64,000 nucleotides of DNA, taken from IMG/VR virus record IMGVR_UViG_3300024289_000023, positions 1 to 64,000 of that record; one strand, written 5' to 3'. Below the pieces are notes generated by a model that ran no database searches, was not told the DNA's origin, and saw nothing but the letters and a program-made list of their open reading frames with translations. Source of the DNA: a virus. Below, in pieces: positions 16,501 through 24,347 of the stretch; the stretch's first letter is position 1; each line of letters starts with the position of its first letter. The position numbers were made by a program, and so were the translations under genes.

Positions 16501-19500
16501 TGTCCAATTAAAGATGGAGTTGCAAATGAATTTGCTGCATCTGGATCAGATTCTGGATTGTCTCTGTTTAGTTGTGGGTAAAGATCTTTTATTGATTGTG
16601 AATATTTTTCTTCTGTAAATGGAGTAACTGTGGGTGCGTTTGAGGAATTTAATATAGTTAAGTAATATATACCATCTTGTTTTTCTGGTATGTATTTTTG
16701 AACCTCTTTGTTTTGTTGAATATAATAAACTGAAGTATATTTCTTTCTCTTGAAGTATGGAAGATCTATATCTCTTTCTGTGGTATCATTTAAATATTCG
16801 CCGGGATTTGTATTTAATCCAACCGAAAATTGTCTGGAGCTTGAAATGCCAGAAACTGTAAATACTCTATTAAATCCTGTTTGGGATACGCCAATTGGAT
16901 TATATTCGCTCTTAATGTTGACAAGTTCAACTTGAGAACCAACTGATAAATTATGTGGCAATTCTGTTAAAATATTCGCAACATTTCCACTCCAATTTGC
17001 ATCAGCAATAAATTTGAAGTTTCTTTGTTGATTAATATTTGATAAAGTTCCTGTACCAAAATATGTTTGTATTTCTCCAGTGGTTGACCCAATAGAAGCA
17101 TTTGATTCTTGAATAACAAAACCATCACTTGGTGGTCTTGCATATAATCTACCAGTTTGTGCAGGAATTACATATCTTAATCTATAAATTCTATCCGATA
17201 AAATTCTATTATCTTTTTTACGAGTTATATAAGTTCTTGGAGTTGCATTTCCTAATGCAGAAACACCAAGAGTCTTTATAATAGAATTAATTGTATTTTC
17301 ACTTGATGCAGTTGCTACCTTTATATACCATTGTTGCTGAATATTATCATATTGAACAGGGTGTCCAATATCTCCAGGATTCTTATCAGAAACTCTACTG
17401 ACTATTCTTAAAATTCCACCATTTGAGTTAATTGTGATCTGATTTCCATTAATTGCATCATTTAAATTTTTTGCAAGTTTAAGAGTTGTATTTGTAGTCA
17501 ATCCACTTAATGGATTTGCATTCGTTATTGCATAGTAAATATTATTTGGAATTAACCCATCGGGCAAATGTCCATTTCTACTTAAAATGCGAACTGTTTC
17601 TCCATTTTCGAAATTATGAGCTGTTGGAAAAGAAATGATGCTTGATGTATCGATGCTATTAATTCCAACAATGCTTCTACCAACATAAAAACTCTTTTCA
17701 GAACTCGTTTGAGAATTCTGCATCACAATACGAGAGCGATATTCTTTTACTGTCTCATTAACCGATAGTGTAAGATTTAGATAGTCGTTCTCTTTTGCAC
17801 CAACTCTATATCCTTCTTTTATGGTTTCTGGAAGAACATCTGGGTCAGTCTGACCGTATAAGTATAACCTTTCGTTTGTTGTAGTAACCCCTACAACTTT
17901 TTGAACATCTATAGAGTCAAATTCAATTGCATATTCTGTTGGGGAAACATCCTTTGGTGGAATAATATGACTGATATAACCAAAATCATCTTGGGGGAAA
18001 GCATTTCTTCTGAATCCACTTGAAACTAATGACTTCGCACCAAAGTTAGAGTTGGAGTTTGTGATTGATTGGTCTCCACCAGTATCAACAGAAAAATGCT
18101 CTGCATAACCAATTGCAAAAACAGAGACATTCTGAATGAATGCATCGTTAACACATTTGATGTGGTAGTTTTTATATGCTGGTTTAAAGAGTGCTTTTGA
18201 ATTGGAACTTATATTTTCATTACCAGTTATTGTATTGTCTTCATAAAGTCCCGTGTCAGAGTTATAAACAACAAATGCATTATCATCTTTCTGTAGTCCA
18301 ATTCCAGTAAATTGGGCAACAACCATGGATTTAAATCCACTTGCCTTATCCCCATCTGCAAGAAGTCCACACATTCCGTATACAGAACGCAATGAACAGT
18401 TGAAGATGTATGGAGAAGCAGAGTTAACGGTATCGGATGCTAAAGCGAGTGTAGATCCAGTTGGTGATGGTAAAGCTACTTGTGGTGCATTTTGAACTCT
18501 ATAGACAAATGTGGTATCATTTAATTTTTCCGATATTACATATTGTCCATTATATCCAGGAACTTCTATTCCGTTAATTTTGATTGGAGTATCTGGTTCT
18601 AAACCAGGAACATTATCTACAGTGGTTACTGTAATTTTATTTGTTGGGGTGATTCCATTACCAGCTTTAATACTGCTTATTCCTACTGATAGACCAGTTG
18701 ATCCAACAATTCTGTATTCATCAATTTTTGGTTCAATATCTAAACTTGCTGAAGGATAATCTGGTTCAATTGCACGACCAGATGATGCTCCATAAGCAAG
18801 ACCAATCTTTTCATAATACATGTCAAGATCAGTACGATCATATTCTAAAGCAGAGGGATAAAATGCGTCTTGAATTCTGACACCATTTACACCATCCGCA
18901 TATTCAAAAACTGTTAACTTATGGTGAGAAAAATTAGGGACAAATAGATTATCTGTATAATCTGTGTAGCATATTCCATTTGGATCTGCATCAAAAACAG
19001 TGAACTGCCAGAAATAGCATCCACCAGTTACTCTAAAAATAGCAGTTCTCTCAATGTTATCATTAGTTGGGTTCGGAACATATAGGGGACGAATCTTTGT
19101 TTTACGAAGATCCATTCCAACGATAGATGTTCCACGAGGGATAATAACACCACCATAAACACTATTAAGTTTGTATAGAGAGTTATTTCTGTCGGTTAAA
19201 TCAAAGCTTGTTGTGGAATCAAATGGTGGGAAATCATTTGAAGTTAGTCCATTTCTCAGTCTATAATTATTCTCTCCATCTGGAATATATCCGGGTCTGT
19301 TATCTACTAAGTGATCTCCCGGATACAATAGAATCGTAGTTTTTCCGAATCTATCGTTGTTTAATCCTCTTTGATACGAAAATCTTGCAGATTCAATTAA
19401 TGCTCTCTGAATCGTTTTAAATGGACGAGTTAGAGAGTTTCCTTGATTTTCAACACTATCCGTAGAATCTAAACTATTGGGATCTACGTATATAATTGTA

Positions 19501-19544
19501 CCACGAACTGATTTCAGAAAATTATCTAATCTGGAGAGACCCAT
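13536..19544 (-). CDS. Very large structural protein with beta-helix N-terminus, 2002 aa
   Basis: 2002 residues. Residues about 15-55 (IIYVDPNSLDSTDS ... RPFKTIQRALIESARF) match the entry motif of right-handed beta-helix (pectate-lyase-like) proteins. A long beta-rich body follows with many VSGISS/VGIATT-type repeats. The last about 70 residues (TITLPTNPVAGWFVTIN, TIGWRLF) are a fibre-tip module shared by many phage tail proteins. Probably the main long tail fibre or a baseplate-associated adhesin, in a late unit behind AATAAATA at 19576. Any enzyme activity is unproven. Confidence 0.75.
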   Translation of the reverse strand: MGLSRLDNFLKSVRGTIIYVDPNSLDSTDSVENQGNSLTRPFKTIQRALIESARFSYQRGLNNDRFGKTTILLYPGDHLVDNRPGYIPDGENNYRLRNGLTSNDFPPFDSTTSFDLTDRNNSLYKLNSVYGGVIIPRGTSIVGMDLRKTKIRPLYVPNPTNDNIERTAIFRVTGGCYFWQFTVFDADPNGICYTDYTDNLFVPNFSHHKLTVFEYADGVNGVRIQDAFYPSALEYDRTDLDMYYEKIGLAYGASSGRAIEPDYPSASLDIEPKIDEYRIVGSTGLSVGISSIKAGNGITPTNKITVTTVDNVPGLEPDTPIKINGIEVPGYNGQYVISEKLNDTTFVYRVQNAPQVALPSPTGSTLALASDTVNSASPYIFNCSLRSVYGMCGLLADGDKASGFKSMVVAQFTGIGLQKDDNAFVVYNSDTGLYEDNTITGNENISSNSKALFKPAYKNYHIKCVNDAFIQNVSVFAIGYAEHFSVDTGGDQSITNSNSNFGAKSLVSSGFRRNAFPQDDFGYISHIIPPKDVSPTEYAIEFDSIDVQKVVGVTTTNERLYLYGQTDPDVLPETIKEGYRVGAKENDYLNLTLSVNETVKEYRSRIVMQNSQTSSEKSFYVGRSIVGINSIDTSSIISFPTAHNFENGETVRILSRNGHLPDGLIPNNIYYAITNANPLSGLTTNTTLKLAKNLNDAINGNQITINSNGGILRIVSRVSDKNPGDIGHPVQYDNIQQQWYIKVATASSENTINSIIKTLGVSALGNATPRTYITRKKDNRILSDRIYRLRYVIPAQTGRLYARPPSDGFVIQESNASIGSTTGEIQTYFGTGTLSNINQQRNFKFIADANWSGNVANILTELPHNLSVGSQVELVNIKSEYNPIGVSQTGFNRVFTVSGISSSRQFSVGLNTNPGEYLNDTTERDIDLPYFKRKKYTSVYYIQQNKEVQKYIPEKQDGIYYLTILNSSNAPTVTPFTEEKYSQSIKDLYPQLNRDNPESDPDAANSFATPSLIGQVVVDDVQNSITKETINDFLKDNDVGVGITDIKSSSQTNHDFYTSIEHGLNRVTKVSIANTGAKYVPGTYYNAKLVGFVGSAAGQDATAKVVIDSYGSLSQVQIMHGGSAYGIGNTLAVVGIATTTGHTHGVVTVSKIYNNVGDVVRVSGISSVSYLEYNDLYRITDVKVGAAKSFVAVSANPVPNRSSTGVGRTFSENSFVYLTGRSIGISTIRYTHTTGIATIVTLENHGFSIDNTVRLSGNQLPIHNGRFSIINNVGLTSFVVNVGIATTAQNSTSFGHVYPEGVTSNYGDISPDNENISGRVNYNYAGITTTLLFGITDATTDNVTIRGIDNLDIKIGDYLQIDGEVVRVKTTVPSTIVSGDPIFVFRGALGTKAVSHKINSTVRRISVNPVELRRNSIIRASGHTFEYVGFGPGNYSTAFPDKQDRQTSTEEELLAQSTRREGGVNFYTGMNDKGISYAGNKKLSTVTGQEEVFDTPILTVTGEDIGNEPSLNVLTAIEGTFNRSIRVEGGANGRAISEFNGPVVFNEKITSNSSKGIEVVSLFLQGDAAVSRKHTVGISTPALAGNPGDVHYNAIPSTGDYIGWVYTNNNRWEKFGRIFPYSENAVGLSANGNFVGVASNIDIRGSGPIKINGSFGSAIGIATITVSSDNIAIGLANSTSYVGLTTQIKFVGTNLRVDTQYNTTTGISTVNIIGLGETSIYRANQFIKLNATPTNFLKANGADAPLSYSEVTTALGFVPTNSSSLTGAYPLGNSAVVDSIDQAINGGPFNGSRTDFSMKINGTNYIPSGNAANLIVSIGGVIQKPGTDYTVLQTAGDNTNTIRFLTPPQAGKSHFIVALGAQGALLSDNSWKNKGELVVGSANNSAIIVGPGPEGTMLTIDSTVGAGITWKNLYSTTSTTANKVLVNKEFCSVTQNNTTITLPTNPVAGWFVTINNTGNFQNITIARNGSLLMGLAEDMIMDVGYVSLNLMFVNSTIGWRLF

Positions 19545-19575
19545 CTTATTAATACTTATAGTTTCCGTTATAAGT

Positions 19576-19583
19576 TATTTATT
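19576..19583 (-). promoter_or_regulatory. Late promoter AATAAATA
   Basis: Minus strand AATAAATA 31 bases before the 2002-residue protein gene, directly after the terminator at 19587-19622. It marks the start of the fibre transcription unit. Confidence 0.55.
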
Positions 19584-19586
19584 AAA

Positions 19587-19622
19587 CGAAAAAAGAGACT
19601 AGGATTACTCCCAGTCTCTTTT
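19587..19622 (-). terminator. Intrinsic terminator
   Basis: 10-bp perfect stem (19591-19600 with 19613-19622) and a 12-nt loop, followed on the minus strand by T(6). It ends the unit containing the Mom-like gene at 19633. Confidence 0.8.
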
Positions 19623-19632
19623 CGCACTTCCT

Positions 19633-20256
19633 TCACACCTCAATATTATACCATGACTCTTCTTTCCAAGTCAAGCGTTTTTGAAGTTGTTTATCAAATA
19701 CCATTAAATATCTGTGCTTTCTACTTCGTTCTTTCCACTCACCTTCATAACCTTTTACTTTTCCACGAGAGTGTTTAGTTCCGTCTGAATAGTAGAAATC
19801 TTTTTTTCTATCCGTGAGACCGTAATATTTAAAATTGCAAGCCCGATAGATTGTACCAGAATGGTAATCGTTATCAGCATAAGAGAGGATTGCTTTAACT
19901 TCAGTATCTCTCCGAAGTTGTCTAATCGCTTTTGAAACAAACCAAGAAGTGATGTTATATTCACTAGATTGTGTATCAGGTCTGATGCATAATCTGGAGA
20001 GTTCGAAGAGTCCTTGTTGTTCGTGTCTTTCAAGTCCAAATGCTCCTTTCGCTACTTCAGGTACTGGCAGTCCAGTGAATATACAAACTCCTTGAAGACC
20101 ACCTATATTCAAAGGAGAGAACTCATTATTTTTAAAGAGTCCGTAATTATATCCAGACTTGAATCCTTTTGATATATCTTTAAGATAATGGTATTTTAGT
20201 AAAAGTTCTTCTGATTGTTTTTTTGTTACTTTATCAATATAGAAGTCAGACTTCAT
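19633..20256 (-). CDS. Mom-like / GNAT-fold DNA modification-type protein, 207 aa
   Basis: 207 residues. The block LSYADNDYHSGTIYRACNFKYYGLT and the earlier HYLKDISKGFKSGYNYGLF match the pattern of phage Mu Mom and related GNAT-fold proteins. Mom adds a carbamoylmethyl group to adenine in DNA to evade restriction. Residues about 75-110 (FELSRLCIRPDT) fit the acceptor part of the fold. Modification of phage DNA is the family role; the exact chemistry here is inferred. Confidence 0.62.
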   Translation of the reverse strand: MKSDFYIDKVTKKQSEELLLKYHYLKDISKGFKSGYNYGLFKNNEFSPLNIGGLQGVCIFTGLPVPEVAKGAFGLERHEQQGLFELSRLCIRPDTQSSEYNITSWFVSKAIRQLRRDTEVKAILSYADNDYHSGTIYRACNFKYYGLTDRKKDFYYSDGTKHSRGKVKGYEGEWKERSRKHRYLMVFDKQLQKRLTWKEESWYNIEV

Positions 20257-20426
20257 TCAGGTTGCTTACATTCCATCATATATTCTACAGTGTTTGCTAC
20301 ATCATTCATAGCATCACGGAGAAATGGTTGTTGACCAGATTCTTGTTTAATGATTGGTCTTGAATCATCAGTGAGAATCCAACGCCACTGCTTCATGGAC
20401 TCACAATACCATAGATTAATTTTCAT
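20253..20426 (-). CDS. Conserved small cyanophage protein, 57 aa
   Basis: 57 residues from MKINLWYCESMKQWRWIL to YMMECKQPE. The Trp/Met-rich start and the ESGQQPFLRDAMNDVANTVEY segment are familiar from T4-like cyanophages. This start is chosen over a longer open frame because the family begins here. Four-base overlap with the downstream gene. Function unknown. Confidence 0.65.
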   Translation of the reverse strand: MKINLWYCESMKQWRWILTDDSRPIIKQESGQQPFLRDAMNDVANTVEYMMECKQPE

Positions 20427-20574
20427 GTTTGAAGTGCTCCAGTTCGACCCAGTTAAGGAGTGTTTGGAATGCACTGATAGAGGCAGGAGTGCAGTTATCT
20501 TCCTTAAGTTTTTGAACATAATATTCAAGTGCTTCAATGACCATTTGACGGTCTTGTTGTGAAATAAGTGACAT
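20416..20574 (-). CDS. Small protein, 52 aa
   Basis: 52 residues, MSLISQQDRQMVIEALEY to LEHFKHEN, predicted helical. Overlaps the next gene by 11 bases. It starts about 20 bases after the tRNA-Thr gene on the same strand. Not recognised. Confidence 0.58.
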   Translation of the reverse strand: MSLISQQDRQMVIEALEYYVQKLKEDNCTPASISAFQTLLNWVELEHFKHEN

Positions 20575-20592
20575 TGGAGTTATAGAACTCAG

Positions 20593-20664
20593 AGCCCCCG
20601 ACTGGATTTGAACCAGCGACCAACGGTTTACAAAACCGTTGCTCTACCACTGAGCTACAAGGGC
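20593..20664 (-). tRNA. tRNA-Thr (UGU)
   Basis: 72-nt cloverleaf on the minus strand. The acceptor GCCCTTG pairs with CGGGGGC (two G-U pairs), the D arm is GCTC/GAGC, the anticodon loop is TTTGTAA (anticodon UGU) and the T arm is CTGG-TTCAAAT-CCAG. No encoded CCA. It reads ACA codons, common in this AT-rich genome. Confidence 0.92.
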
Positions 20665-20665
20665 A

Positions 20666-20935
20666 TTAATCAACAGGTAACATTTCTGGATTTTCCAGTT
20701 CAAGTTCAAACATAAGAGGATGACATTCTTCAAGCATTAAGTAATATGATGCTTGATAAAGGTCCTCTGGTTCAAATCTTCTTTCGTTATCTGCTAATTT
20801 GATAAGTTCCAAATCGAATATTGATTCGTCTGGAAGGTCGTCAAAAGTAAAAGGAATTTGATTTATGAAATACATCAGAACAATTTGTGTTCCGCGATTG
20901 TACCAAACATATCTGGCATCTATTCTGTATTTCAT
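20666..20935 (-). CDS. Small acidic protein, 89 aa
   Basis: 89 residues, MKYRIDARYVWYNRG to PEMLPVD. Acidic C-terminal half. It lies between the two tRNA genes; its stop is one base from tRNA-Thr and a TCTAAATA box lies 22 bases upstream. Not recognised. Confidence 0.62.
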   Translation of the reverse strand: MKYRIDARYVWYNRGTQIVLMYFINQIPFTFDDLPDESIFDLELIKLADNERRFEPEDLYQASYYLMLEECHPLMFELELENPEMLPVD

Positions 20936-20957
20936 AGAATAGTCCCTTACTTTTGTT

Positions 20958-20965
20958 TATTTAGA
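20958..20965 (-). promoter_or_regulatory. Late promoter variant TCTAAATA
   Basis: Minus strand TCTAAATA 22 bases before the start at 20935 and just after tRNA-Leu. Confidence 0.4.
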
Positions 20966-20977
20966 GGTATAACCTCA

Positions 20978-21061
20978 TAGGGCGAGGGAGACTTGAACTC
21001 CCACGGGCATAAGCCCAACAGATTTTAAGTCTGGTGTGTCTACCGATTCCACCACCGCCCC
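20978..21061 (-). tRNA. tRNA-Leu (UAA)
   Basis: 84-nt class II tRNA on the minus strand. The acceptor GGGGCGG pairs with TCGCCCT, the discriminator is A, the anticodon loop is CTTAAAA (anticodon UAA), there is a long variable arm (GGGC TTAT GCCC) and the T arm is GGGAG-TTCAAGT-CTCCC. No encoded CCA. It reads UUA, frequent in AT-rich phage genes. Confidence 0.92.
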
Positions 21062-21068
21062 AAAAAAC

Positions 21069-21275
21069 TTACGCTTTGTAAGTAGTAGGATTATACTTGA
21101 TGTACTCCCAGAATGTCAACTTCATTTCTTTTTGTGACATTCCGCAGTGCTTTGCTGCTTGAGGGAGATTCCACTTTGCTGAAAAGAGTGCTTCATTTGC
21201 CTCTTTTACATTCTCTGGAGTGGTCTTGATTGGTTCCTCTTTGAGGTCTTTATATGAAATTTTATATGGACTCAT
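21069..21275 (-). CDS. Small putative helix-turn-helix protein, 68 aa
   Basis: 68 residues. The C-terminal half, NLPQAAKHCGMSQKEMKLTF, has the spacing of a helix-turn-helix (helix, turn at GMS, recognition helix). The N-terminal half is polar. Overlaps the upstream stop by four bases. DNA binding is a guess from this pattern. Confidence 0.62.
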   Translation of the reverse strand: MSPYKISYKDLKEEPIKTTPENVKEANEALFSAKWNLPQAAKHCGMSQKEMKLTFWEYIKYNPTTYKA

Positions 21276-21454
21276 AGGGGACTTGCGTAAGAGAGAGTTT
21301 CTTCATCCACTGTAGCACGAACGAACTCTAGCACATTCATAAATTCATCTACCGTATCACAGGTCACTTGCTTTTCTGAACCTTCACTGGAATACAGGTA
21401 CACTGTACGCTTGATAGGGTCCACAACACAGCGTGAGAGGTACTCGTCTTGCAT
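21272..21454 (-). CDS. Small protein, 60 aa
   Basis: 60 residues, MQDEYLSRCVVDPIKRTVYL to LSYASPL. Beta strands followed by a helix. First gene after the strong promoter at 21480-21508. Function unknown. Confidence 0.62.
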   Translation of the reverse strand: MQDEYLSRCVVDPIKRTVYLYSSEGSEKQVTCDTVDEFMNVLEFVRATVDEETLSYASPL

Positions 21455-21479
21455 TCGGTCGTCCGTTGATTACCCATGT

Positions 21480-21508
21480 ATCATAGCACGGTCAGGGGTC
21501 GGTGTCAA
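21480..21508 (-). promoter_or_regulatory. Consensus sigma70-type promoter
   Basis: Minus strand TTGACA (21508-21503), 17-base spacer, TATGAT (21485-21480), 25 bases before the start at 21454. It is likely an early promoter for the small genes, the two tRNAs and perhaps the Mom-like gene. Confidence 0.72.
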
Positions 21509-21512
21509 GGGT

Positions 21513-22190
21513 TTAGAGTTCCAACCATTGAGAGGGGTGCGTCGAACTCTGGTGATAGTTAAAATGTTCTTCTTTCAAAGTAACACGAATATCACCAGGA
21601 ATTACAATACGCTCTTCTTTTCTCTCCGTAAACTTTTGCGTAAAATGACCAACATTACTCGGAAAGATAACAACTGTCCCTTCTTTTGGAGTAATCGTAT
21701 AGTAATTGCAATTATACTTATTGTAATTACTGATTAAATTGTTTTGAGAGGATGTTTCAAATATTCCACCAACACATTCATTTTTATTTTTATCCTGAAC
21801 AATACACAATCTATCAGAAGTTTCGTCAGTCTTTAGATAATAAACATAACTTAAATTAGATTCATTGTGCGTATGTGGTTTTAATGGTGGTTCTTCATCA
21901 CTAAAATGGCATCCAACCCACGATTTGATGTTGTGATAACTCAGTTTACTATAATCTACATTGAGAATTTTGAAGTAATTGTCTATGTGAGTACGAAGTT
22001 CTTTAAAAAAAGACTTATATTCTTCTTTTGAATGGACAAATATTTTTCCAGAGTACTCAGGACTTTCGTTCTCATATCCATTAAACCAATAATCACGAAG
22101 ACGATCTAAATTATTTTTTTTAAATTCTTCATGACATTGGACATCACCTTGATAAATTATCAAAGGAAATAATTCGTGTATTTTACTCAA
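21513..22190 (-). CDS. 2OG-Fe(II) oxygenase family protein, 225 aa
   Basis: 225 residues. KPHTHNESNLSYVYYLK (about 100-118) followed by GTVVIFPSNVGHFTQKF and RIVIPGDIRVTL fits the double-stranded beta-helix of the putative 2OG-Fe(II) oxygenases common in cyanophages: two His iron ligands plus an Arg for 2-oxoglutarate. It follows the fibre/adhesin genes with a four-base overlap, so hydroxylation of a phage or host protein or DNA base is possible. Substrate unknown. Confidence 0.72.
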   Translation of the reverse strand: MSKIHELFPLIIYQGDVQCHEEFKKNNLDRLRDYWFNGYENESPEYSGKIFVHSKEEYKSFFKELRTHIDNYFKILNVDYSKLSYHNIKSWVGCHFSDEEPPLKPHTHNESNLSYVYYLKTDETSDRLCIVQDKNKNECVGGIFETSSQNNLISNYNKYNCNYYTITPKEGTVVIFPSNVGHFTQKFTERKEERIVIPGDIRVTLKEEHFNYHQSSTHPSQWLEL

Positions 22191-22960
22191 GTATATCTTT
22201 TTCCATTAATAACATACTCTCTATTATCTCCTGGATAGTCTTCAGGTGTCAAGCCTTCATATTCTGGTATATTTTTAGTTGTATCTTTTCTTTCAGCAAA
22301 GACAGTGTAATCGCAATTGATTGTGGCACCAGAATTATTTTTTACAATAATCTTTGTACCCCATTCAATTTTATCAACAAACAATTCTTGATAATGTCCA
22401 ACAGGAGTTAATGTTACTCCAAGTGTTTCAAAATCTACAAGATTTCTCCAGTATTCTGGAAGTTCAATTGTATTTGAATCTTTAAGTTTTCCCCTCAAAT
22501 AAACTTCTGCAGATGGACCTTCTACGCAAATATATCTTAGCCTGTGGTCTTGTTTTGTTGGATGGGGAATATCAAATCCTTTTTTTCCATCCCAGCTACT
22601 AGCTGCAGAATTTAATGATCTTCCTCCCCATATTAAATTCTCTGCTGTTAGAGTTTTTTGTACTTCAAGATTGCGATCAATATAAACATCTTTACTAAAG
22701 TTAGTTAGATCTGCCTCAATGTTAAAAGTTGGAATAGGACCACTGTTTCTCTCTAGAGTTACATTGGAAGTACTACTTCCATCCAAATGCAGAGTAACAT
22801 AATCTGATGGAGATGCTGTAGTGTTAACCAAAAGCATTGAAACATCGCTTAGGTTAAAGTAACCATCAAATGGGTCTAATGAAAAATCGTCATTATCTCT
22901 AAATTCAACATTTGTTCCGGGACCAGTAAAGGTCCCATATTTTTCAAAAGTATATGCCAT
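22187..22960 (-). CDS. Virion adhesin-type protein with conserved C-terminal module, 257 aa
   Basis: 257 residues. The N-terminal half is beta-rich fibre-like. About residues 130-230 form a module seen in many cyanophage virion proteins: DIPHPTKQDHRLRYICVEGP, VYLRGKLKD, IELPEYWRNLVD, LTPVGHYQELFV. The same module closes the protein at 24348-25010, so the two are paralogues. Probably a tail-tip or fibre-end protein. Confidence 0.7.
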   Translation of the reverse strand: MAYTFEKYGTFTGPGTNVEFRDNDDFSLDPFDGYFNLSDVSMLLVNTTASPSDYVTLHLDGSSTSNVTLERNSGPIPTFNIEADLTNFSKDVYIDRNLEVQKTLTAENLIWGGRSLNSAASSWDGKKGFDIPHPTKQDHRLRYICVEGPSAEVYLRGKLKDSNTIELPEYWRNLVDFETLGVTLTPVGHYQELFVDKIEWGTKIIVKNNSGATINCDYTVFAERKDTTKNIPEYEGLTPEDYPGDNREYVINGKRYT

Positions 22961-23346
22961 TATTGACTAATCTCCACCTTCTTCCATTCTTGATTTTGCT
23001 CATCCCAGTTATAGATTGCTGGATTTTCTGGATCTCGCTCTGGCATGGGCACTGGAGATTCCCATAAACAAGTTGCCTCATTTAATCTCCAACTTTCATA
23101 AGGTTTTGGTGGAATAAAAGCATTTCTCATATCATCATAAGTGTATCCAACTGATGGATAATTTTTCCTTAGACTGCCATTATAGCTTGCTTGTCTCCAG
23201 TTTGTATAATCTCCAAAGAGAGACTTGCAAAATGCAATTCCTACTTCTTCAGATTCTTGACCATATTGGTCTCTACAATCATCGTTTCCGACAACGACTA
23301 CACGAAGAACTTGATTTTCGTGATTAATTTCTGCAAAATGTGCCAT
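22960..23346 (-). CDS. Conserved marine phage protein, 128 aa
   Basis: 128 residues, MAHFAEINHENQVLRVVVVG with later RKNYPSVGYTYDDMRNAFIPP and a Trp-rich end (ESWRLNEATCLWESP, YNWDEQNQEWKKVE). I recognise this pattern as a family found next to tail fibre genes in cyanophages and pelagiphages. The role is unknown but probably structural. Confidence 0.7.
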   Translation of the reverse strand: MAHFAEINHENQVLRVVVVGNDDCRDQYGQESEEVGIAFCKSLFGDYTNWRQASYNGSLRKNYPSVGYTYDDMRNAFIPPKPYESWRLNEATCLWESPVPMPERDPENPAIYNWDEQNQEWKKVEISQ

Positions 23347-23360
23347 ATTTTTCTCCTTAA

Positions 23361-24281
23361 TTAATTAAAACGAATAGAACCAGAAGTTGTAAATCTATAA
23401 ACCCTATATCCGGAACGAGTTGGATTGGTTACAGTTCCACTTACTACAGTGGCAGCTGGATAACTGTCTTTGTATGCAATAATTACAATGCCAGATCCAC
23501 CATTACCAGCAGGTTCTCCATTACTATATCTATCATTTCCTCCACCACCACCTCCGGTGTTAACAGTTCCATTACCGCCAGCAACAGTATACCAATTACC
23601 ATTACCACCACCACCTAATCCACCAGAAGTTTGTGATTGGTATGGATGATATGCTCCACCACCTCCTCCACCACCATAATAAGTTTGTGTTCCTGTAATT
23701 GAATATTGGAGTCCATTTCCACCACTTCCACCATAGGTTTGACTTCCTCCATCAGCGCCAGCTCCGCCACCACCACCACCGCCACTATTTCCTTGTCCTC
23801 CATTATTTCCAGAACTAATTAAGAAAGCCGCAGTGTCTACAGAAGAAACGAAATTATAACTTGCAATTGATTGGTAAAGAGTTCCTCCAACACTACTAGA
23901 ATTATTATTAGAAGCACCTCCTCCAGATCCGCCCGATTTCCCACCAGTAGTTATGGATGCTCCACCGGAACCACTACCACCTCCACCACCACCTTGAGCT
24001 ATTAATTTGGAAAAATATGAATCCGATCCAGTAAGTCCATCATATCGAGAACCAGACCAATTTCCTCCAGCTCCACCTGCACCAATAACTACTGAATAAT
24101 CTGTTGCAGGAATAACCAAAGTATCTGAGGTATAGACAACTCTACCTGCACCACCACCACCACCTAATGATACTCCACCCCCACCTCCACCACCTACTAC
24201 CAAAATTTCAACAGGAATGGCTCTAGGATCTACTTTAAATGGTATTGTTCCCCCAAATCCAAATTGACTTAATCTACTCAT
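23361..24281 (-). CDS. Glycine-rich tail adhesin, 306 aa
   Basis: 306 residues. After PVEILVVGGGGGGGV the protein is built from poly-Gly runs separated by variable loops (GGGSGSGGASITTGG, GGNGLQYSITGTQTYYGGG) and ends in a short beta module (SGYRVYRFTTSGSIRFN). This resembles the polyglycine sandwich of T-even-type receptor-binding adhesins. The variable loops between Gly runs are probably the host-range determinants. Preceded by ACTAAATA at 24313. Confidence 0.75.
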   Translation of the reverse strand: MSRLSQFGFGGTIPFKVDPRAIPVEILVVGGGGGGGVSLGGGGGAGRVVYTSDTLVIPATDYSVVIGAGGAGGNWSGSRYDGLTGSDSYFSKLIAQGGGGGGSGSGGASITTGGKSGGSGGGASNNNSSSVGGTLYQSIASYNFVSSVDTAAFLISSGNNGGQGNSGGGGGGGAGADGGSQTYGGSGGNGLQYSITGTQTYYGGGGGGGAYHPYQSQTSGGLGGGGNGNWYTVAGGNGTVNTGGGGGGNDRYSNGEPAGNGGSGIVIIAYKDSYPAATVVSGTVTNPTRSGYRVYRFTTSGSIRFN

Positions 24282-24312
24282 TTTATTTTTACTTTTATGC
24301 TGATTTAGTAGT

Positions 24313-24320
24313 TATTTAGT
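24313..24320 (-). promoter_or_regulatory. Late promoter variant ACTAAATA
   Basis: Minus strand ACTAAATA 31 bases before the glycine-rich adhesin gene start at 24281. Confidence 0.4.
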
Positions 24321-24347
24321 ATTAAAATCCAAATCAAATTTTCACAA

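Noticed and set aside
19755-20039. 94-residue ORF within the Mom-like gene
   Set aside because: Same-strand alternate frame inside a well-supported gene, no start signal.
20593-21061. tRNA genes as prophage attachment sites
   Set aside because: Both are complete phage tRNAs embedded in phage genes, with no flanking direct repeats seen.
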